Shown here in pieces: positions 22,853 to 35,045 of a stretch of DNA of 64,000 nucleotides (position 1 is the stretch's first letter; each line of letters opens with the position of its first letter). The stretch is from Thysanoteuthis rhombus (Eukaryota; Mollusca; Cephalopoda; Oegopsida; Thysanoteuthidae): the NCBI GenBank assembly GCA_963457665.1, contig OY735227.1, positions 46,377,593-46,441,592 of the forward strand, written 5' to 3'. Position numbers and translations under genes: made by a program. The notes beneath the pieces were generated by a model. The model had not been told where the DNA came from. It did no database searches and was given only the letters and a program-made list of their open reading frames with translations.

Positions 22853-24409
22853 CTGAAGACAAAAATGAAAAGAGTTGGGGTTAAAAAAAAAAAATGTAAA
22901 TTTGCCTTAATTGTTCTAGTGTTCAAGCCTATGATATCAGCTAAGACTGGTGTGCCTAAACTAGTTCACTGTCATTCACCTGTATCTTACCGAAATAATT
23001 CATTTACCTGTGACTAAATTTCCCAAGGTTTATGATCATTTTTATCTTATTCTCTCTCATGTATAATTTTATGTATAATTTGTGTTGTATCATGAGCAAA
23101 AAGCATAAATTATCACATTTCTTATGTGTTTATCTTAATGTTTTTGAAAATCCTAATAGATAAAATCATTACCTTTCATTCACTAGAGTTCTATTTACCA
23201 CCTAAACAATTTCATTCATTCACCTAGTTTACCCTTGGGTGAATCATTCAAGAAGCACTGGCCTAGAATAAACATTTGAGAGTATGGAACCAACCAGATT
23301 CAAAACTAACCAGTTTAAAAAAAAAGTAGCTGGGTTTTTTGTAATTCTGGTTCTATGAAAACCAGAAGAAATGCTCAGTGGAGTAGAAAAATATCTATCC
23401 ATTTCATAAAGCAAGATAATTCAGACACTCAAACAGGAAGAGAATTGGCATGTGATATCCTATTCAGATGAAGATTCAAATAAAATTGGATTAAAAGTAG
23501 AAAATAGCAAAAACAAATTAATTCAAGTTGAGTAACCCTAATTCGAAACTCCAAAAGCCAAAATGTTCCAAGATCAGAAACTTTAGAAATCAACATTTGT
23601 GTCTAACGAGAAAAAAAATTCCAGTAAACAATGAAAATGAAATGAAATTACTAACTTTTTTTGATATTCTACACGACAAAAACATTGTATTTAATGGGAG
23701 ATAAACATAGGTTAAAAACGCAAGATTACTCCACTCAAATTACAGATCCAATATATCTCATTATGCATTTGCAAACATTCCAGGATCTCAAACACTTCTG
23801 GTCGTAGGCATTTAGGACAAGAGGTATTTAAGCAGTACAATCAATTCAGCAGCAAAGAAGCTGGAAGATTCCAGGACATTGGACAATTTTACACTTGCAA
23901 GAAAAAATTTGATCAAGCAGCTATACATCAATTTCTAGTGATTATTTAAGGATTTAAGCCTAGATAACATTCTGATGAATTTTTACAATAGCATCTGAAA
24001 AGCTTTACTACTTCAATTGAGCCTTTTAGGGCGGAACTAAAGTTTCATGTTTCCAAAAGTTATTCAATTAGAATCTGTAATTTGAAGGATTCTATATTAA
24101 AATATAAATGCTATTAATGCAAATAGTTCAGAGTATTTTTTGTTGCTTTGATAAGAAAAAAAGAAAAAGAAAAAGAAAAAAAGACCCCAAAAAACTTCAT
24201 TCCACTTAAGTACTTACTTAACCCGTGCAAAGTGGCCTCAGGTTATCTATAAGTATTATGAAGTGATGTCTTCATTTTGGAAGTAGATAACGGTCTTCAA
24301 AAAGAATAACAGTTTCTCAAGAATGAAATTAAATCAATTTCTGATGGATATAAAAGTGAATGGCTAGGTCAGTCTTAGTTTACTACTTAAAGATTTGTGT
24401 CTGATTTGT

Positions 24410-24570
24410 TATGCAAGTCAGTTCAAGTCCTTTTATTTCATTCCGTTTTGTTTCATTCTTATTATTTCACTCTTATTCTTGCTATCTTTCCTTCAATCTT
24501 CATTCTTTCCATTCTGTTTAACTCATTCAATAAGCCTTCAGTCTTTCCATCTTTCTTCCAATCATTCTTT
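24410..24570 (+). repeat. Polypyrimidine low-complexity tract
   Basis: About 160 bp of degenerate TTCATTC-type repeats, nearly purine-free on this strand. The overlapping open frames are low-complexity artefacts. Confidence 0.8.
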
Positions 24571-25239
24571 TATTTATGCATTCCCTATAAGAGACTGCAA
24601 ATAATTCATCAAAAGAAATCAAATTTGTCAAGATAATTTTCTCAGATTACTGTACAGGGCAGAAGGGCTCCAACTGCCCTGCTATTTACCTATTGCTAGG
24701 GAGGGTGGGTGGGTGCTTGTCTTTCTCACATATAGCAAGCTGAAACAAGAAACTCACGATATGGCAGGGCCGGTTGATGCCATAGCCAGTGTAAGGGTAA
24801 TAGCTATCCTAAGCCCGAAAGTGGGTGAGTAAGCAGGCCATGGCTAATTCTAGCTACAACATTAGAAATACAGGTCTGTTTCTGTGAGCATGCAATTATT
24901 GAATGAGATTATTTGACGACAGGCCATCATATGAAGTTGACATTCACTAGATATATTAGTCAACATAGTATAGGAGTTGAGTTTTTTGTGAATCTAGTGA
25001 AAATAAGGAATTCCAGATTATAGATCTTTTTCCTAAAATTATAGATTAAAAAAAAGATTCAATCAAATTGGCAAATATTCAGATACTTTTAACCCTTCTA
25101 GTACAGTGGATAAACTCTTTCCAAATCTGCATCTTTTGAAAACCATGAAAGGTCAAATTCAAGATGGCAACAATTCTACCAGGTTTAAATGTTCAAACAT
25201 ATTTAATATTTTAATCCAATATTTAAGGAGACATTTCCT

Positions 25240-25625
25240 AATAAGTTGGGGATGCCCATTTCTTTGGTGATACTTTTGAGATCACCATAAGCAAAGAAAA
25301 TGAATTTAGTTCAAGGTTAAAAAGACATTCTTTTGCTAATAAATTAAGTGCTGGGCACATAACTGTGATAAATAGATAAAAAATTTTTTAAAGAAAACTG
25401 CAAATTCTGGTTTGTAAATTACCAATCCCATCGTTGAAAAAAGTGGCAACATGTTTTTCTAAATCTTTGAGATTTCAGCAAGTTATTGCTTGAAAAATGA
25501 TAGACATGCTAACCAGCACTAAATGTATTGGCAAAAAAAATGTCTTTTTGATGTCTTTCTTCAACTTTGATCCAAATTTCCTTATGATCTCAAAAGTATC
25601 CCCAAATGAATAGATATTCCCAACT
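25240..25625. mobile_element. MITE-like element with inverted ends
   Basis: The left end AATAAGTTGGGGATGCCCAT and GATACTTTTGAGATCA are repeated in inverted orientation at the right end (complement AACTAAGTTGGGAATATC and GATACTTTTGAGATCA). Arms of about 55-65 bp flank about 260 bp without an open frame. Class unknown. Confidence 0.55.
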
Positions 25626-26324
25626 TAGTTGGAAATGTTTTCCACAAAGTTTTCAGTTTGAACAGACCTGTTCAACTGGTGGATATCTTGATCTTGTAAG
25701 GTCTTCTGAAGTCAAATCTGACTTTCCCCCACATTTGAAAATTAATGCAATGATATGTACCAATGAGGCTAGAAATTTCAAGCTTCTTTTCAAAGTGCAT
25801 AATCATCCTGGTTATTCACTGCATTATTCAGAGCACATTATCAGTCAGCTTAATAGTGCAGCATTTCAAATTGAATGAATCTTAATCAACTATTTATAAG
25901 ACTTGTCTAATCATACTATATGAAAAAAAAAAAAAAGAAAATGGCAGTATTCAATTGTCATTGTATTCTACTGGTATACCTAGATTACCAGAGTAAATTT
26001 GTTCCAAAATGTTGTATAATGTTCAGAACTGCACTGTTCAGGGTTTTATTACAATTTAATGAGTTTTTTCCCCAGCAATACCATAAACATATATCTAAAC
26101 ACATTCTAATCAAAACTACACAAATCAATATATTGGAGCAAATTGTTGCTCTGCATTTTCTTGTTTATCTTCATCTAGAATGAACCTAGATTTTTTATGC
26201 CTTTGCAAAACAAAAAGAAAAAAAAAAAAGAGCTATTCAATGCTAATTATAAAGTAATCTCCCTAAGAAGAAAATCTACTCTGAATACTAACTTTTCAAA
26301 ATTGTTTTGAATCACACTTGAATG

Positions 26325-26460
26325 CTAGGTTGTCAGATTTGGCCAGAAGGGGAGACTTACTCCAAACAGACATTGGAATAGCTGACCATTAAACATCTGC
26401 CTCCAGACTTGCTAGATTTCCAAATTCAACTCTATTTTTATCTTAATATTATCTCAAGTT
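26325..26460. mobile_element. Palindromic MITE copy 6 (truncated)
   Basis: Left arm CTAGGTTGTCAGATTTGGCC, AGAAGGGGAG and CAAACAGACATTGGAATAGC, then the internal CTCCAGACTTGCTAGATTTCC segment of the long form in shortened form. The right arm fades out. Confidence 0.7.
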
Positions 26461-26879
26461 TAAGAAACATAAGCTAGTTAATAGAAAGATTTAAATTTCT
26501 CTGCCATATATTTTTTGAACTCATTAATCAACTCAGTTGGCAGCAAATCATTTATCAATTACTAAAAAAAGTTGTCCCTCAATGCCAGTCACCTACACCT
26601 TTTCTATAGCTTCATATGTCTTCTCATCCAATACCGGATTACCAGCAAATACCTAGGGAACAGCATGCTTCAGTCAATTTTTGTTTTATCATTCACTACT
26701 CTATAAATTTCAATAAGGCCTGCTCTTTTACACAGGTCTTCCAGTGACAGCAGATTGCACTTTTTTAAAGTATGCTGTGTTAGGCAGGTAACATACCTCA
26801 GAGATCATCGATGTTGTTCTTTGGATCTTCACTTTAATATCAATCTGGATTGGAATTATAAGTGATATATATGATAGTT

Positions 26880-28590
26880 GAACCTTTATCAGTCATATCT
26901 TTGCTGGCATGGCATTTGTTTTCCTAACCTTGGTGATATGCACACTTGGAGACAATTTGTGCAGGATAACTCAAAGGTCTTCTTGATCAACTATGCTTAC
27001 TGACTTAACATTTGATCCAGGGTGCATGCATTCTTATAGTTTAAACAATTCTTTTTGTAGTTGGTCAGCTTCATACCAGTTGGAGCTTCTCTCACAAGCT
27101 TTATATCATGCACAAATTTCCAGAGACTACTGATGATTTCTTCATTTATATCATTCACAAACATGATTTACACTATAAGCCCAAGAACTGCCTCTTGTAA
27201 AACTCTACTTGTGACAGCTTGGTTTTTCATCTCAGAGCACCACTGCTTCCTGCTACTAAGCCAGGCTTCCATCTGCCTGAAAAGTTGGTTTTTTTGTTGT
27301 TTTTCTTAACCAAGGTCATGCAATCTCAATTTCTCCATTAGGTGTTTGGGAAGCACTTTAATCGAAAGCCTTGACAAAGTTAATGTAGATTATGTCGACA
27401 GCATGGCCTTGATCTATGCCATTTGTAACTTTGTCTAAGAAGAACAGATTACAGGCACACAATTTGCCAGGCATGGAATGGTATTGAGTGTCTTTATGAG
27501 TGAATGAGCAAGTAGGGGTTTAAGAATGTTGTCTTTCAGGAATGGCTCATAAATTTTGCATATCACAGATGTCAAACCAGTTGTTAGTTTGTTGCTTTAC
27601 TTTTGTCATCTTTCCTGTGTATGGGACTCTCATTAACAGCTAGCCAATCATCAAGAATGATACTAGTTGCGTATGTCAGTTTGAATATCTTTGTCAATGG
27701 TGTTGCCAGTCAGTATTTGCATTCTTTTAATATCACAGGACAGATGCCATGACTAAATGGATATTTTATGATACGCAAACCAAGCAATTTCTTTATGAAA
27801 TTTTATTTTGTCAGTTGCTGCTCTTTACCTCTTTTAAACATAAGTTTTGGTTGAGGCACATCAAGGTTTTCACTAGTGATTCATTGAATCTCCCTTCTGC
27901 TTCTCTGGTATCTTGCATCGATTTTTCATCTTTATCTCCAGGCTGATTTGCTCTTTTTTAGTTTACTTGAAAGATCTTAAAGCTTTCTTCAGATATGTTT
28001 CTTGCAAGTCTTTCTCAGAATCTTTTAGCTGCTCTTACTCTTCTCCCTTGTGTTTTAAGTAGTCGATGAATTATGCTCTCTCGATATAGACTACCATCAG
28101 TCAATTTCTTCTTGATCTGTTGATTTCTGTTCTGCCACATGGGTTTCAATGCTCTGTTTCTACAGGTTTTTTTGTGGAATATGCTTATTTACAGCTTCAG
28201 CTATTTGTTCTTTCAAGTAGTTTCATGCCTGTTCAGGATAATCATTTACACTTATCAGTGAGCAATCAACTTCATCTACAAAGTATGCTCTCATTTGATT
28301 GTAGTCACCATTTCTGTCATCACATTTCTTTCGAGTGATCTGTTCTACTGGAGATATTGATAGAGAAATTAATCACACATTTGCACTGGTACCAAATGGT
28401 GTTTTAATAGTGTTGCTGACTAGACTTCAGTTTGGTGTCAAGGTTTGTCAGTTTTGAAACATGCAGGGTAAGAAATAGATCTATCACTACATCCAGATAT
28501 TCTTGTCCTTCTGATGTTATTTCTAATAGTTACCTGTCAATACTACAGTAATTAAAGTCACTTTAAAGTTGGTCAGTTTGAATTGCATGC
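26880..28590 (-). pseudogene. Decayed non-LTR retrotransposon (CR1/LINE-like) endonuclease-reverse transcriptase
   Basis: Read on the minus strand in shifting frames, the region follows the usual order of a CR1-type ORF2. From 28590: the endonuclease end (DFNYCSID, then GQEYLDVVIDLFLTLHVS). Near 27600: PVSLTSVICKIYEPFLKD. Near 27470-27350: CNLFFLDKVTNGIDQGHAVD and IIYINFVKAFD, which is the first RT aspartate motif. Near 27280-27100: AWLSSRKQW and VNDINEEIISS. The catalytic FADD box is replaced by FVHD. Several stops and frameshifts make it non-functional. It is nested in the putative 5' UTR intron in gene-sense orientation. Confidence 0.75.
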
Positions 28591-28629
28591 TTTCTTCATT
28601 AGACTTCATGGTTTTTTTTCATCAGAAAG

Positions 28630-28708
28630 GGAATTATTCCAATGCCTGAGTTGGGCAAGTCTGTGAGAACTTGGATCATCTCTTTATGGCCAAATCTAGC
28701 AACCTTGG
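28630..28708. mobile_element. Palindromic MITE copy 7 (right arm only)
   Basis: ATTATTCCAATGCCTGAGTT, GGGCAAGTCTGTGAG and GGCCAAATCTAGCAACC match the right arm. The left arm is missing. It abuts the 5' end of the decayed LINE. Confidence 0.75.
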
Positions 28709-29097
28709 TCCTGAACTTTTTGAAGATGGTTGGACAAGTGTCATTTCAGGTATGTAAAGTGCAGCTGGTCAGAAATAAAGCCAAACTTGGCTGTACATAA
28801 TTGCAGCTTTGTTAAGAGAAAGAATTAGTTTAGTGATTCATGACACTAGAAAGTTAACCTTACATTGCAAAGGAATTCATGTACAAAAAGATCTTGTAAG
28901 ATCTCTTCAGGCATGCTGAGAAGAGAAAGATAAAAAAAAAAATTACAGCCGTACTGATTGTCAAAGATTCAATAAGCATTAAAGTATAGATTTTTATCAG
29001 TAGACAAATATGAAGAGAGATAAGAAAATGGCTTCACATTGAATGGGGGGGGGGGCAGGACAGTGCCTACTAATCAAATAATATTTTACACTGGAGG

Positions 29098-29340
29098 AGT
29101 TACAGGTGGCCTAATGGTTTACATCATGGAGAATAAAATTGATGAGCCAAGCTCAAACTCCAGCTGAGATAGTTTGTGTTCACTTTGCACTAATGTGCTA
29201 GGGAAAGGCATGAATCCATATCTCTGGATAAAGTTACCAATGCTGGTTACCTAGGCAAGTAGACCCACAGAAAGAACAAGGCAACTCAACTCTCCACCTA
29301 GCCATATACTATACAAAGTAAATCAGACAAGAGATCCTTT
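29098..29340 (+). mobile_element. tRNA-derived SINE, family B copy 1
   Basis: An A-box-like head (GGTGGCCTAATGGTTTACAT) and B-box-like AGCTCAAACTCC are followed by the family core AGTTTGTGTTCACTTTGCAC and AAAGGCATGAATCCAT, shared with 33160-33375, 51085-51325 and, inverted, 50408-50520. Confidence 0.65.
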
Positions 29341-29393
29341 CTATGAGAGGATGGAAGTCAAGAATCAACACGTCAACTTATCCTCCCGGTTGA

Positions 29394-29573
29394 CAGGGTT
29401 GCTATATTGAGATACAAGGGGAGATAATCTCAGACATACCCAACACAAGCATTAGATTTGTCGAGAGATTTAAAAGATCTCAAAATTCAACACAATTTCA
29501 ATGATTGTGTTGGTTAAGTCTTGGAGATAAAGCTCTGATTATCTCCCGGTGTAACCCAATCTGGCAACCCTGT
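29394..29573. mobile_element. Palindromic MITE copy 8 (short form, well preserved ends)
   Basis: It starts CAGGGTTGC, then GGGGAGATAATCTCAGACAT and CCCAACACAAGCATTAG. It ends GATTATCTCCCGGTG, then AACCCAATCTGGCAACCCTG. The arms are complementary over most of their length. Confidence 0.85.
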
Positions 29574-30869
29574 AAGGACTTCTTCCCAGCATAACATACA
29601 TAGAAAAGATTCAAACTGGCACAAGTGATCAGATGTTAAGATGAAAGAAAAAAAATTGTTCAGTTGGTGGGAGAACAACCATCTTGGCCAGGTTTGCCAA
29701 ATTAGCTATTTGTAGCAACATTCAGCTGTTCTTTTACCAATTTAACGAATAAAAAAAATAAAAATCTACAACAAGCAAAAACATGGCCATTTCAGAGAAA
29801 TAATTAGTGAATTTAATTGAAGTAAATGAGTTTTGGTGTGTAGTAATTTCATTTGATATGGGGGCTTCAAATGAGTACAGGTTTCATTTTTAGCTATGAA
29901 GTTAGCTGGAAATTAGGCCAGTTCTAGCCATTTTAAAAGACAGTTTTAGCTATAAAAAATAATACTTGACAACCCTGATCTTGGATGGCCTTCAACATTA
30001 ATAGGATAATTAATTGGATGCTTGTTTTTAGGAGGTTGAATGGAAGGAAGGAAGGAAGAAATGAGATAACACAAAGAACCATTTCTAAATACAGAGTGTA
30101 GGAAGCAGACATCAATGATTATTCTAGATCAATAAGATTTAATCATAAAAATGTTCAATAAGATAGGAGAAATAAAGGAAAAAGATTAGCCATCACAAAA
30201 CTATGGAAGCCTATCAACATCACATCTTATATTTGATAGGAGGCCATAAAGAGTGATGTTAGGGTTTTGATAATCAATGTTTCAGCAATATTATCTTTAT
30301 TTTTTTATTAAATGAAATATTGTCAACCACTATCAACTTTTGTATTTTCCTTTCATCCTAATTTATTTTTCAAGTTGCTTTTCAAATCACAACTTATTCA
30401 GGCCATCAGTCCACAGCAGTGAGATATAAGCATGGAATGAAAATAAACAATCAATTCTTGGTGAAACTAACTCTGGTCCCTTTCTTTACTCAGGGAAGCC
30501 TTGTTAAACATACAAACCTACTAACTGATTGAGCTACAGGAATCTTACGTTTGGAGGAGGAGAGGAGGAAAAAAAAAAAATATCTAACCTTTATTTTTTA
30601 GCCATACTTTTTACTCACCACTGAAGTAACATCCCAAGTAAGTTGTGATAAATTTAAAAAAAAAAAAAAACTTGTAAAAAGTTCATTAACATTCCTGTAT
30701 CACTTTTGATAAGTTAATCTAGAAAAATGGCAGCAAAACATAAGTAAATGCTAAGAAAAAAATGTGACCTAAAATAAACTGTGACTTAAAAGCAATTCAG
30801 CTATTGTGCAACAGTCCTTGTGGAAAGCAAGAGAAAAAAAAGAAAAAAGAAAAGTAAAGCATCCCTTCT

Positions 30870-31130
30870 CAGTTGGTTGAGACTAGCACTATTTCTGCAA
30901 ATTTTTATGACCAACCCCCTTAGCAGGATGCAAGTCTACCTAAGGGATATATCCACCCTAATCACCAAGTATACAGTATACTTGATTTGTTGCTGAGTGC
31001 ACAGATGAATTTGTCCTCATGAAAAATTTTCCACACTATTCATGTATATTGGGAAACTAATCAAGGACTTTCTATATGTAAGGCAGACTTGCTAACCATT
31101 ACACTGTCTGAGCAGACAACTTGTTAAGAG
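30870..31130 (-). mobile_element. tRNA-derived SINE, family C
   Basis: The minus strand starts with ACAGTGTAATGGTTAGCAAG and TCTGCCTTACATATAG. It ends in a tail with CTTGCATCCTGCTAAGGGGG that resembles the fragment at 17655-17715. A head relative is at 18560-18620. Confidence 0.5.
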
Positions 31131-31636
31131 TAACAGTCATCAAAAGTTAAGTAAAAAGCCAAAAAGAGTCAAGATATTGATAGAATTTCATTTGCTTCAG
31201 TTAATATATTTCAATTGAATTTTCCCGGATGGATATCTTCAAAAGGTTTGTAGTAGGGTGGACAATAGGCAACAAAAGAAAAGATTGAATTATGGGGTGG
31301 ATCCATGAACAATTACCTGACAATGGTGGAGTGCTTTACCATTCAGTTTATGGCCAAAGCCATTTTGATAAATGGTTTTCTCAAAAACCAAACATTTAGG
31401 GCAATAGATCAAGAAACAAGCAATTTTATGTTCATATCATCTCAAAGAAAAAAAGTTGGATGTTGCAAAAGGTTGTGACCGTTTCTCTCTTCCCTAACCC
31501 TAACCCTCCAGTCAAGCGCTAACAATGCTGACAGTCATGAAGCAAGTGTAAGGTAATTTTTTTTTTTTTTCCTGAGGACTTATGAAGCATAGAGACCGAT
31601 CAAAACAGACTTAGAAAATAGAGTAGGTCTGGAGAA

Positions 31637-31822
31637 GGGTAGCCAATTTAGATGCGATTTTGATTCTGGAAGTCTCTTAGAAAAAAATAAAATGAAAGAG
31701 GCTGGTATTGAAACTGTCTCCAGGTACACTTAATTTTCAAATTCAACGCCATTCCAATGCCCGTGTTGGGTAATTATGATAGATATAGCTCCCATTACAT
31801 CTGGCCAAATCTAGCAACCCCA
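31637..31822. mobile_element. Palindromic MITE copy 9
   Basis: The right arm is clear: TTCAACGCCATTCCAATGCC, CGTGTTGGGTAA and GGCCAAATCTAGCAACCCC. The left arm is diverged (AGGGTAGCCAATTTAG). It has the internal GAGGCTGGTATTGAAAC segment. Confidence 0.7.
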
Positions 31823-32358
31823 GACTGAAACCACTCAGCAGTTTCAGTAGCAAGTAGGTTTTACGGGGTGGAGTTGTTAGCCCCATGCTCAACCCTCCTC
31901 CTTAACCCAGGCTAGAGTAATGTAGGATAGTAATTAATGTTTGGAAATGAACGGTTGTAACCATTGTTGGGAAGACAAATATGTTTGGTATTTTATCTGG
32001 TGTTGCAACTTTCCTGAAATGTATTCAAATAAAAACAATTAACATTATAATTCAAAACAGCTGTTATTCATAAATTCATAGCATATCCTACAACAGAGAT
32101 CCTCAGGTCATGTGAGAAACACTTGCAATACTGAGTCTTTGGGAAGGAATTATTTTGGTGTCCAAAAGTAGGTAGTTCTATAAATGCCAAAAAGTTTTTT
32201 TGTTTAGACCAAATTTGTGTAGATTAATAGTGTTCATAAGAAAAAAAAAAAAATTTCAAGTCACAATCTTTCTTTAAAAAAAATCAATTCTAGAAATATA
32301 AAAACTTGACATCAGAAAGTGTTTGAGAAAGTTAAAACATCTTTTTTAATACCTAGTT

Positions 32359-32566
32359 CAGAGCTTCCCAAACTGGGTTGTGAAACTGATTTGTTGCCAA
32401 TGATCTCTAAGGGTGTCACAAAATTAGGTTTGATTTTGTGTACCTATCAAGAAATACCTTTTTGAGACGTTTGAACTGCTGCAATGACATTATGTATTCA
32501 CCTTGGCTAATAAAACACGTGTTGTACAAATGAGGGTGTTGCCAATACCAAAAGTTTAGAAAACTG
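32359..32566. mobile_element. hAT-like MITE
   Basis: It starts CAGAGCTTCCCAAACTGGGT and ends with the complement of CAGTTTTCTAAACTTTTGG. The interior has TTGTGAAACTGA and GGGTGTCACAAAAT typical of hAT-derived MITEs. About 208 bp, without coding sequence. A perfect 8-bp target duplication was not seen. Confidence 0.6.
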
Positions 32567-33159
32567 GTCTATGCACATATTCTTAGAATAGATACAATTG
32601 AAAATCTAGCAAGACTAGAGAAAACCACTCAGCATCTATTTTCAGAGTCTATTTTTGAATCTCTTGAGTTTTTTTGTTTTTTTTTAATTGATTTGGAAAG
32701 AAACAGTTTTATAACAGAAAAAATACTATCAAAAATGGTTTAAAATAACATTTCAGGTTTCAAACAGCATGTTTATTCTTACTACATTTTCAGAAGCTAA
32801 GTTACACTACACAAAAGTCACAACTTTGGTTTAGAAAGATCAAAAAAGTTTCAGGAGACAAAAATACATAGTTCCCTTAACCTGGATTAAAAGAATCAGA
32901 GCTGAATTGGATTTTCAGCAAACCAATGGTATAGATGAACCCTTTAAGAAATGAAATAGAGTGTATTACCTGCTTACAATAGAATCATAGTTGACGTGAC
33001 CTATATGCTGGTCGTGATTACATGGACGATTGCATGAATAGACTGCATTGTAAAAGCTTATGATCGTCTGGTGTGAACTAAATATTACAAAGAAATACTG
33101 TTTGGGGGAGAAAAAACAAAACAAAATGAAAGTTTTTAATACTGTGCCATAAATAAAGG

Positions 33160-33375
33160 AAGGTGTGGGTGGCCTAAAGGTTAACATGGTGGAAAATGCA
33201 ATGGTCGAATAAAGCTCAAACTCTCGCTCAGACAGTTTGCATTCACTTCATACTAATGCCATTGGAAAAGCCATGAATCAATCTCTTTTCACCCCAGCTA
33301 TGAGTAAATAGCAAGAAAAACAGGGCTCTTCACCCTTGGTTGGCAACCAGTCAAGGAGAAGGACAACAGATTCCT
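33160..33375 (+). mobile_element. tRNA-derived SINE, family B copy 2
   Basis: GGTGGCCTAAAGGTTAACAT, then AAGCTCAAACTCTCGCTCAG, then ACAGTTTGCATTCACTTCAT. The tail CAACCAGTCAAGGAGAAGG resembles the tail of the 51-kb copy. Confidence 0.65.
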
Positions 33376-34149
33376 AAATTGAGAGGTCCAAAACCTCATC
33401 CAGTGTTGAGAGAAACAGGCAATGGACAGTAGAGAACATGTTCCCAAAATATACAAATAATGGGCCCCTGGTGATATTTTAACAGCCAACTCGAAATCAT
33501 TAAATTTTTAGAGATTTTTTTTTTTTTTCTGACCAAAAAATAAGATTGATTTTACATCCATGTTCTGATTAAACAAACTTTTGATCAAATTAAAACTAAG
33601 CATTTTTTGTAAAAACAGTAGAAACTATGCATTTACTTTTTACCAATTTAGCGCAGCATAAACTACATACCAAAAAGCATTTAGTGTCTCTGAATCAACC
33701 ATTCAAGGTTTTTATGAGCCTATCAATCCAGGATTATCTCAGCAATTAATAATTAGAACAAGATTGAGCATGTAACTTTGAATATGGCTACCATAACTAA
33801 ACAGATGTAGTTAGTCCATTGTTAAATTTGTGGCTTCGAGGAAGTTTATTTTAAACTTGAAAATGTTTATGCATGACTCCAGTTGTATAACAACTTCAGC
33901 CATAGAATAAAATGGCATCAGTCAGGCTAAACCAGTTTCAAGCAGAAGTTAATTATCTAACTAGGGCAGTATCCATACCAAAAAGGTGCTCATTTGGAAA
34001 AGACTGGACTGTGTGTAAAGCATCCTGTCAAGTAAAATAATTTTCTGTCATAAAATTTCAGTTACCTTTCTTCAGCTTTGTCAATTTAGATCAATTACAA
34101 TAGATAGATGATTACTTCAATAATCGTTATATATTTCAGAGAGTTTATG

Positions 34150-35045
34150 GGGTATGATCTTTCATAACGTGGCCAGAGGTATTGAATCAAGATATCCCTA
34201 AAGTGCTTTAACTGCAAGCATACAAAAAGAAATAAATGCAACTCAGAGAGTATTATGGGGTCTGAAAACAATCACTGCAATAATAATCAGCCAATTTGTT
34301 CATCTTAATCTTATATTTTTTTAAGAAGCTTGTGAATCTTCCCCCTAACAGTACATTGTAGCCAGAAGTATCGAATCAAGGCAACCCTAAATGCCCTGAA
34401 AGAATGAAAAAAATCCAAGTGATATGCATCTAGACAACAACAATGTGAGGTCAGCATTGCATTTATCCAGATGCCCACCCTCCCATTTTTCTGGCCTTTT
34501 GGCATGGATAAAAGTGTAGTATGTTCCATGGCATAGCCAGAGGCGCTAGTACTGACACTTGCCAGTCGGCCAGGGATTGTGCATTGGTGAGCATCAAAGA
34601 CTTAGTGCACCAGTGCAATGGGTCAACCGATGAGGCTATACTGAGGCTACGCACATTTAGAGCCTTTGGACTCGTCCTTGGGCTCTTCCACTATTATTTG
34701 GCCCAGCTGCGGGAGATCTGTCGCCCAAGGGGCAGCACTGTCCCTTTGCACTTAAAGGGACAGGTCGGGATTGTCCTGATGCTTTCATGACTGCGGTTGC
34801 TTGGCAACCAAAGTCACTTTGGCTGGTGCTATTTGTGATGGGTTGCTCTTATTCTCCCCATGTAAAGTCCTGACCTTGTGTCACATTTTGCTCTAGTGAG
34901 AGAGTGGGTAAATAGATGTATTTATCCAGATAATGATCCAATTCCTATTATTAACATAATTTTAGTGTGCATGTCCATTTTCTGCTGCATTGTAGCCAGA
35001 GTTATTGATTAAGATGCCCCCAAAAAGCAGTAATTTGGAGATTGC
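34150..35045. repeat. Loose array of 'GTAGCCAGAGGTATTGAATC' repeats
   Basis: Related motifs occur at about 34172 (GGCCAGAGGTATTGAATCAA), 34361 (AGCCAGAAGTATCGAATCAA), 34537 (AGCCAGAGGCGCTAGTACTG) and 34995 (AGCCAGAGTTATTGATTAAG). Three are followed by a CCCTAAA/CCCCAAA-like block. All are in the same orientation, at intervals of about 180-460 bp. Confidence 0.6.
34550..34830. other. GC-rich island with four hairpins
   Basis: The block is visibly more GC-rich than its surroundings. Hairpins: 34580-34617 (TGCATTGGTG / CACCAGTGCA, one wobble), 34738-34763 (CTGTCCCTTT / AAAGGGACAG, perfect 10-bp stem, 6-nt loop), 34795-34809 (GGTTGC / GCAACC) and 34808-34822 (CCAAAGT / ACTTTGG, perfect). Open frames here match nothing recognised. 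Confidence 0.7.

Noticed and set aside
22940..23270. Possible hAT-type MITE (GAAGCACTGG at the right side)
   Set aside because: The right end resembles a hAT terminus, but the left end does not match in the required orientation.
31490..31508. CCCTAACCCTAACCCT as an interstitial telomere repeat
   Set aside because: Only about two and a half TTAGGG-type units are present, which is too few to distinguish from chance.
34521..34790. 89-residue + strand open frame in the GC-rich island
   Set aside because: No recognised domain; the hairpins and local composition explain the lack of stops. Treated as structured non-coding sequence.
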